Shown: piece by piece, positions 58,393 through 64,000 of the stretch | Layout of the letters: each line of letters begins with the position of its first letter | Position numbering within the stretch: the stretch's first letter is position 1 | Assembly (NCBI RefSeq): GCF_022749495.1 | Contig: NZ_CP094241.1 | Span: 1,736,001 to 1,800,000 of the forward strand | Source: Neisseria macacae ATCC 33926 | GTDB taxonomy: Bacteria; Pseudomonadota; Gammaproteobacteria; Burkholderiales; Neisseriaceae | Direction of reading: 5' to 3' | DNA length: 64,000 bases | Position numbers and translations under genes: made by a program | Notes under the pieces: generated by a model | What the model was told of the DNA's origin: nothing | The model's database searches: none | The model's input: the letters and a program-made list of their open reading frames with translations, nothing else

Positions 58393-61167
58393 TTACGCTT
58401 CGCCGCCTTCAGTATCCGATACGGCGTTCTCGGCTTCATTGCCTTCCGGATTTTCCACTTCGGGATTTTCATCTTCCGCTTCTTCGGCGACACGTTCCAG
58501 CGATACCAAGGTTTCGCCTTCGTCCAGATTAATCAGGCGCACGCCTGCCGCGGCGCGGCCGGTTTCACGGATTTGTTCGACTTTGGTGCGGATGAGGACG
58601 CCGCCGCTGGTAATCAGCATCAGGTCGTCGGTTTCGCCGACTAGGGTTGCGGCGACCAAATCACCGTTGCGCTCGCCGGTATTGATGGCGATATTGCCTT
58701 GTCCGCCCTTGTTTTTACGGCTGTAATCGGCAATCGGGGTACGTTTGCCGTAGCCGTTGGCGGTAGCGGTCAGCACTTGCAAATCGCTTTGCGCGGCTTC
58801 GGGGGCAAAGGTAATCAGGCTGACGATTTTGCCGTCGGCAGGCAGGCGCATACCGCGTAGGCCGCCGCTGCCGCGACCGGACGGACGCACACCGTGTTTG
58901 CCGCTTGGCAGGGCATTTTCGTTGTCGGCGGTTTCGTCTTCGAGGTCGTCTGAAATCTCGGTTTCGATGTCGGCATCTTCCGCTTCGTCGTTACCGGATT
59001 TTTCCCAGTATTCGTTGAAGCGGATGGCTTTGCCCAAGTTGGAGAACAGCATGATGTCGTCCGAGCCGCTGGTTTGCGCGGCGCCGACGAGGTAGTCGCC
59101 TTCTTTGAGCGCGATGGCTTTGATGCCTTGGCTGCGGACGTTTTTAAAGGCGGAAAGCTGGACTTTTTTCACCATGCCTTGTGCGGTGGCGAAGAAGACG
59201 TATTGGTCTTCGGGGAACTCGCGCACGGCGAGGATGGCGCTGACTTTTTCGCCTTCTTCCAACTGGATAACGTTGTTAATCGGACGGCCGCGGCTGTTGC
59301 GTCCGCCTTCGGGCAGTTTGTAAACCTTAATCCAGTGGCACTTGCCGAGATTGGTGAAACACATCAAATAGTCATGCGTGTTCGCGACGAACAAGGTTTC
59401 GATGAAGTCTTCGTCTTTGGTGGCCGCAGCCTGCTTGCCGCGCCCACCGCGACGCTGCGCCTGATAGTCGGTGGTCGGCTGGGTTTTGATATAGCCGCCG
59501 TGGGTCAGGGTAACGACCATTTCTCGTTGCGGAATCAGGTCTTCATCGGCAATGTCGCCGCCGAACGGGTTGATTTCGCTGCGGCGTTCGTCGCCGAAAT
59601 TGGTTTTGGTTTCTTCCAATTCTTCGCGGATGATTTGGGTGATGCGTTCCGGTTTCGCCAAAATGTCCAAAAAGTCGATGATTTTTGCCATGATGTTTTT
59701 GTAGTCGCCGACGATTTCTTCTTGGTCGAGGCCGGTCAGGTTGCGCAAGCTCATGCGCAGGATGGCGTCGGCCTGGATTTCGCTCAGATAATAGCCTTGC
59801 TCCTGTAAGCCAAGGTTGGCAGGCAGGCCTTCGGGGCGCGCCATGCGCAGGTCGAGGTCGGTACGGCTCAACATGTCTTCCACCAAGCCGCTGCGCCATG
59901 CGCGGGACAGCAGTTTTTCTTTGGCTTCAGGCGCGTCGGCGGATTCTTTAATCAACCGAATCATCTCGTCAATATTGGACAGGGCGACGGCTTTACCTTC
60001 GGCGATATGGCCTTCATGACGCGCTTTTTTCAGGCGGAACAGGGTGCGGCGGGTAACGACTTCGCGACGGTGGCGCAGGAATTCCGCCAAAATCTGTTTC
60101 AGGTTCAACAGGCGCGGCTGACCGTCAACCAAAGCAACCATGTTGATGCCGAAGCTGTCTTGAAGCTGGGTGAGTTTGTAGAGTTGGTTTAAAACGACTT
60201 CGGCGTTTTCATTTCGTTTCAATTCGATAACGACGCGCATACCGGATTTGTCGGATTCGTCGCGCAGGTCGGATACGCCTTCCAGCGTTTTTTCGCGCAC
60301 CAATTCGCCGATTTTTTCCACCAGCTTGGCTTTGTTCACCTGATACGGAATTTCGTCGATGATGATGGCTTCGCGTTCGCCGTTTTTGCCTATGGGTTCG
60401 ATATGGGTTTTACCGCGCATAACGACGCGGCCGCGGCCGGTTTTATAGCCTTCGCGCACGCCGCTCAAGCCGTAGATGGTTGCGCCGGTCGGGAAATCGG
60501 GGGCTTGGAGGATGTTGATTAATTCGTCGATTTCGGTTTCGGGTTCATCCAAAAGACGCAAACAGGCATTGATGGTGTCTGTGAGGTTGTGCGGCGGGAT
60601 GTTGGTCGCCATACCGACGGCAATACCGGACGAGCCGTTGACCAACAGCGCGGGGAAGCGGGTCGGCAACACCAGCGGCTCGTGTTCGCTGCCGTCGTAG
60701 TTCGGACCGAAATTGACGGTTTCTTCTTCGATGTCCGCCAGCATTTCGTGGGCGATTTTCGCCATGCGGATTTCGGTATAACGCATGGCCGCGGCACCGT
60801 CGCCGTCAACCGAACCGAAGTTGCCCTGACCGTCGATTAAGACGTAGCGCATCGAAAAATCCTGCGCCATGCGCACGATGGTGTCGTAAACCGCGGAATC
60901 GCCGTGCGGATGGTATTTACCGATGACGTCGCCGACAATACGCGCCGATTTTTTGTAGGCGGCGTTCCAGTTGTTTTTCAGCTCGTGCATGGCGTAAAGC
61001 ACGCGGCGGTGCACCGGCTTCAAACCGTCGCGCACATCGGGCAGCGCGCGGCCGACAATCACGCTCATGGCGTAATCGAGATAGCTTTTGCGCATTTCGT
61101 CTTCAAGGCTGACGGGCAGGGTTTCGAGTGCGAATTTATGGTCGTTGCGGATAGTTGCGTCGGTCAT
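58393..61167 (-). CDS. gyrA: DNA gyrase subunit A
   Basis: Type II topoisomerase subunit that breaks and rejoins DNA; with GyrB introduces negative supercoils. 924 aa from the ATG at 61167. Catalytic Tyr130 in AAAMRYTEIRMAKIA. The quinolone region HPHGDSAVYDTIV has Ser91 and Asp95, the wild-type residues. C-terminal beta-pinwheel has QRRGGRGKQAA (GyrA box). Acidic tail (EEAEDENPEVENPEGNEAEN). In-frame DUS near codon 740. Confidence 0.98.
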   Translation of the reverse strand: MTDATIRNDHKFALETLPVSLEDEMRKSYLDYAMSVIVGRALPDVRDGLKPVHRRVLYAMHELKNNWNAAYKKSARIVGDVIGKYHPHGDSAVYDTIVRMAQDFSMRYVLIDGQGNFGSVDGDGAAAMRYTEIRMAKIAHEMLADIEEETVNFGPNYDGSEHEPLVLPTRFPALLVNGSSGIAVGMATNIPPHNLTDTINACLRLLDEPETEIDELINILQAPDFPTGATIYGLSGVREGYKTGRGRVVMRGKTHIEPIGKNGEREAIIIDEIPYQVNKAKLVEKIGELVREKTLEGVSDLRDESDKSGMRVVIELKRNENAEVVLNQLYKLTQLQDSFGINMVALVDGQPRLLNLKQILAEFLRHRREVVTRRTLFRLKKARHEGHIAEGKAVALSNIDEMIRLIKESADAPEAKEKLLSRAWRSGLVEDMLSRTDLDLRMARPEGLPANLGLQEQGYYLSEIQADAILRMSLRNLTGLDQEEIVGDYKNIMAKIIDFLDILAKPERITQIIREELEETKTNFGDERRSEINPFGGDIADEDLIPQREMVVTLTHGGYIKTQPTTDYQAQRRGGRGKQAAATKDEDFIETLFVANTHDYLMCFTNLGKCHWIKVYKLPEGGRNSRGRPINNVIQLEEGEKVSAILAVREFPEDQYVFFATAQGMVKKVQLSAFKNVRSQGIKAIALKEGDYLVGAAQTSGSDDIMLFSNLGKAIRFNEYWEKSGNDEAEDADIETEISDDLEDETADNENALPSGKHGVRPSGRGSGGLRGMRLPADGKIVSLITFAPEAAQSDLQVLTATANGYGKRTPIADYSRKNKGGQGNIAINTGERNGDLVAATLVGETDDLMLITSGGVLIRTKVEQIRETGRAAAGVRLINLDEGETLVSLERVAEEAEDENPEVENPEGNEAENAVSDTEGGEA

Positions 61168-61356
61168 GGTTTTCTTTATTTCGTATGGCAAAAATAGATG
61201 GGAATTTTAGCATAAAACCGCGCTTTTCGGGCTTTTTGCATCCCTTTCGAATCGTATGGCGAATAAACTGATTTTTCGCCACAGCTGCGATGCTACACGT
61301 AGTATCTGCGGCTTGCTGCCTTCATGGGTTGTCTGCCATATCCTACCTGCCCATAT

Positions 61357-61403
61357 AAAAAGGTCGTCTGAAAACCTAAACTATGGTTTTCAGACGACCT
61401 TTA
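61357..61403 (-). terminator. Terminator after gshA
   Basis: AAAAAGGTCGTCTGAAAACC/GGTTTTCAGACGACCTTT; minus strand ends in a T5 run past the gshA stop. Confidence 0.78.
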
Positions 61404-61432
61404 CTATTTTAAATAATCAGACCAAACACGCT

Positions 61433-62785
61433 TTACGGAGCGGTTTGCTCCAACTCAAGCGCGGCGGCAAGCAGCGACAGGCGAGCCATTACGCCGTAAA
61501 CGTAGAGGCGGTTGTGTTCGTTGTCCACATCGCAATCTTTTTCAGAGCGCGGCATGCCGAGCGAGTCCCATTGTTCGAATACGCGTTTACAGGCTTCGGG
61601 GGCTTCTTGGGAGTTGTCGCCGCTGCCGGTGGGGATGCTATTGGACAGCGGGACGAATACCATGCCGCCGGCGTTGAGGTTTTCGTCCGCGCCGCGTCCT
61701 TCGTGTACGCGGAAGAAGCCGCCGATAACGAAACGGTCCATCATATAAACGACGGGTTCGCACACGGCGCCGTTCATGGTTTCATAGGTATAAATGCCTT
61801 CTTGGACAATCACTTCGCTGACTTCCAAGCCTTCTTTCACCTTCGCCATTTTGTTGCGGTTTTTGCGGTTCAGCCCGCGCACTTCGTCGGCGGATTTGAC
61901 ACTCATCACGCCCATGCCGTAAGTACCTGCGTCGGCTTTGACGATAACGAAAGGCTGGTCGGTAATGCCCAATTCGTCGTATTTGGCTTGAATTTTCGCC
62001 AGCACGCGTTCTACCGCTTCCGCCAACGCGTCTTCGCCTTCGCGCTCTTGGAAGTCCAACCCGCCGATTTTTTCGAAATACGGGTTAATCTGCCATTCGT
62101 CGATGTCAATCAGTTTGGCAAATTCGGCGGCGACTTGGTTGTATGCGCTGAAATGTTCTGTTTTACGGCGCGTCGTCCAACCGCCGTGCAGCGGAGGCAA
62201 TACGGTTTGGCTAATGCCTTTGAGAATGTCGGGAACGCCCGCGGACAAGTCGTTGTTCAACAAGACGACGCAAGGCGAGAAACCGTCGGCAAGATGGACG
62301 CGCTCGCGGGTACGCAATAAAGGTTCCAGCAGGATTTTATCGCCCAACGCGGTTTCAAACTCGGTCAGCTCGGTAACTTCCGGATTCAGGCTGCCCAAAC
62401 GGACTTCATACCCTGCCGAGCGCAAAATCTCGCTGAGTGCGTAAACGTTTTGCAGGTAGAACGTGTTGCGGGTATGGTTTTCGGGAATAATCAATACGGA
62501 TTTTGCCGTTTCACAGGCGCGCTGTACTGCGTCTTGCGCCGCCACTGCCGCCAGCGGGATGAAATTCGGATTCAGGTTGTTGAAACCGCCGGGAAATAAG
62601 TTCATATCAATAGACGAAATTTTATAACCGGCATTGCGGATATCGACCGAACCGTAAAACGGCGGGCGGTGCGCGTTCCATTGCGAACGGAACCATGCTT
62701 CGATTTTGGCGTGGTTGCACAAGATTTTCGCTTCAAACGCCTGAAGTTGCGACAGATGTTCGGCAGCCATAACCGGTAATTTCAT
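61433..62785 (-). CDS. gshA: Glutamate-cysteine ligase (proteobacterial type III)
   Basis: First step of glutathione synthesis. 450 aa. It matches the ferrooxidans/neisserial family (TIGR02049), not the E. coli GshA family: FYGSVDIRNAGYKISSIDMNLFPGGFNN (in part), FVIVKADAGTYGMGVMSVKS with the ATP-grasp-like loop, and FFRVHEGRGADENLNAGG. It diverges from leuC. Cytosolic. Confidence 0.92.
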   Translation of the reverse strand: MKLPVMAAEHLSQLQAFEAKILCNHAKIEAWFRSQWNAHRPPFYGSVDIRNAGYKISSIDMNLFPGGFNNLNPNFIPLAAVAAQDAVQRACETAKSVLIIPENHTRNTFYLQNVYALSEILRSAGYEVRLGSLNPEVTELTEFETALGDKILLEPLLRTRERVHLADGFSPCVVLLNNDLSAGVPDILKGISQTVLPPLHGGWTTRRKTEHFSAYNQVAAEFAKLIDIDEWQINPYFEKIGGLDFQEREGEDALAEAVERVLAKIQAKYDELGITDQPFVIVKADAGTYGMGVMSVKSADEVRGLNRKNRNKMAKVKEGLEVSEVIVQEGIYTYETMNGAVCEPVVYMMDRFVIGGFFRVHEGRGADENLNAGGMVFVPLSNSIPTGSGDNSQEAPEACKRVFEQWDSLGMPRSEKDCDVDNEHNRLYVYGVMARLSLLAAALELEQTAP

Positions 62786-62898
62786 TCTCTATACCTCTGT
62801 TGTCGGATGTGGGATACGGATGGAAATGATAGTGCTTTTTTAGGCGGTACGACAAGCATTGTTTCAAATAAAATACCTCTTTTTGTCAACAATTCTAC

Positions 62899-62964
62899 AA
62901 TTTGTCCAATTTTTGAAAGTTATTTTTAGATTTTTACGGGAAAATGTAGAAATTAGACAAATTT
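62899..62964. promoter_or_regulatory. Inverted repeat in the gshA-leuC divergent region
   Basis: AATTTGTCCAATTT at 62899-62912 and AATTAGACAAATTT at 62951-62964 are inverted copies with one mismatch, centred between the two divergent genes. Operator role is inferred. Confidence 0.35.
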
Positions 62965-63053
62965 CTATTGCACTACCCCTGTAAAAAGCCTAAAATCCGC
63001 CCATTAAAACAAACCATCTACCCCTATTATTAATAAGCAAAGATAACCCCATC

Positions 63054-64000
63054 ATGAGCGCACAAACCCTCTACGACAAACTCTGGAACAGCCACGTCGT
63101 CCGCGAAGAAGAAGACGGCACTGTCCTGCTTTACATCGACCGTCATCTAGTGCACGAAGTCACCAGCCCGCAGGCATTTGAAGGTCTGAAAATGGCGGGA
63201 CGCAAGCTGTGGCGTATCGACAGCGTCGTCTCCACCGCCGACCACAACACCCCGACCGGTGATTGGGACAAAGGCATCCAAGACCCGATTTCCAAGCTGC
63301 AAGTCGATACTTTGGACAAAAACATCAAAGAGTTCGGCGCACTCGCCTACTTCCCGTTCATGGATAAAGGTCAGGGCATCGTTCATGTTATGGGGCCGGA
63401 ACAAGGCGCAACCCTGCCCGGCATGACCGTCGTCTGCGGCGACTCGCACACCTCTACCCACGGCGCATTCGGCGCGCTGGCACACGGTATCGGCACTTCC
63501 GAAGTCGAACACACCATGGCGACCCAGTGTATTACCGCGAAAAAATCCAAATCCATGCTGATTGCCGTTGAAGGTCGTCTGAAACCGGGCGTTACCGCCA
63601 AAGACGTCGCCCTCTACATCATCGGACAAATCGGCACGGCAGGCGGTACGGGCTACGCCATCGAGTTCGGCGGCGAAGCCATCCGCAGCCTCTCTATGGA
63701 AGGCCGCATGACCCTGTGCAACATGGCGATTGAAGCAGGTGCGCGCTCCGGCATGGTTGCCGTCGATCAAACCACCATCGACTATGTCAAAGACAAACCC
63801 TTCGCACCCAAAGGCGAAGCATGGGACAAAGCCGTCGAATACTGGCGCACGCTGGTTTCCGACGAAGGCGCGGTATTCGACAAAGAATACCGTTTCAAAG
63901 CCGAAGACATCGAACCGCAAGTAACATGGGGCACATCACCTGAAATGGTTTTGGACATCAGCGGCAAAGTACCGAATCCTGCCGAAGAAACCGATCCCGT
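63054..64000 (+). CDS. leuC: 3-isopropylmalate dehydratase large subunit, partial
   Basis: Leucine synthesis enzyme with a [4Fe-4S] cluster; works with LeuD. The window holds the first 315 codons; the end is cut off. MSAQTLYDKLWNSHVV at the start and VCGDSHTSTHGAFGALAHGIG (CGDSHTSTHGAFG) near residue 128 are diagnostic of the aconitase superfamily. The later cluster-ligand Cys residues lie beyond the window. An in-frame DUS at 63573 encodes EGRLK. Confidence 0.97.
   Translation, partial: MSAQTLYDKLWNSHVVREEEDGTVLLYIDRHLVHEVTSPQAFEGLKMAGRKLWRIDSVVSTADHNTPTGDWDKGIQDPISKLQVDTLDKNIKEFGALAYFPFMDKGQGIVHVMGPEQGATLPGMTVVCGDSHTSTHGAFGALAHGIGTSEVEHTMATQCITAKKSKSMLIAVEGRLKPGVTAKDVALYIIGQIGTAGGTGYAIEFGGEAIRSLSMEGRMTLCNMAIEAGARSGMVAVDQTTIDYVKDKPFAPKGEAWDKAVEYWRTLVSDEGAVFDKEYRFKAEDIEPQVTWGTSPEMVLDISGKVPNPAEETDP

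Noticed and set aside
1..64000. CRISPR array
   Set aside because: DUS and CREE copies are repeated but irregularly spaced and scattered among genes; there are no regular repeat-spacer units or cas genes.
1..64000. tRNA or rRNA genes
   Set aside because: No acceptor stem plus TTCGA-type loop arrangement or rRNA sequence was recognised on either strand; a tRNAscan run would settle it.

Overview
The window is chromosomal DNA of a commensal Neisseria. Four things show this: dozens of copies of the DNA uptake sequence AGGTCGTCTGAA (the AG-mucDUS dialect described for the N. mucosa / N. sicca / N. subflava group, not the ATGCCGTCTGAA form of meningococci and gonococci); ten Correia repeat enclosed elements (CREE) with TATAGTGGATTAA termini; an EF-P with the rhamnosylatable Arg32 next to its glycosyltransferase EarP; and neisserial housekeeping genes throughout. 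Most genes are ordinary core genes. I see no CRISPR array, rRNA, tRNA or prophage. No LexA-type box is visible upstream of recA.

Layout. 1-4.8 kb: accA, hslR, trpS, a lipoprotein and an adenosine/adenine deaminase. 4.9-11.1 kb: an expanded iron-sulphur cluster locus in which hscA, fdx and iscX are interleaved with small accessory genes (DUF695-RraB fusion, DUF2314-ankyrin protein, a two-span membrane protein, a decayed ankyrin tail, a Pyr_excise-like protein and an unknown protein). 11.5-14.8 kb: metF-metE. 15-18.1 kb: a LemA-like protein, a solitary MlaC and two DUF4124-like secreted paralogues, with CREEs around them. 18.2-22.6 kb: an ABC-F ATPase and a polar amino acid ABC transporter whose ATPase gene is frameshifted at an A8 run. 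23-24.7 kb: efp and earP. 24.8-32.5 kb: an AT-rich PD-(D/E)XK nuclease-like gene, nnrD, a cytochrome b561, aspA, an EamA transporter, a J-domain membrane protein, ybaK and a RidA-family protein. 32.8-37.1 kb: recA, grxD, and a UPF0237/UPF0210 gene pair split by a NYN-LOTUS gene. 37.1-38.3 kb: an IS3-family (IS150-group) element with a 3-bp target duplication, inserted in the loop of a DUS hairpin. 38.4-42.2 kb: era, rnc, DUF2185, ribH, nusB and a small secreted protein. 42.7-48 kb: cstA with its DUF466 partner, DUF945, an MliC-type lipoprotein, and a zinc-independent L31B-L36B ribosomal operon under a perfect Zur box. 48.2-53.4 kb: hemH, cytochrome c, rpoH, lnt, DUF808. 53.9-64 kb: copA, hisH, an SDR, gyrA (wild type at Ser91 and Asp95), gshA, and the 5' part of leuC, which runs off the end.

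Working together: iron-sulphur assembly (hscA/fdx/iscX/grxD), methionine synthesis (metF/metE), metal homeostasis (Zur-controlled ribosomal proteins, copA, hemH) and translation upkeep (efp/earP, ybaK, rnc/era, nusB, ABC-F). Inverted DUS pairs serve as terminators after most genes. CREEs lie within about 20-45 bp upstream of four start codons and may supply promoters or RNase III cleavage sites.
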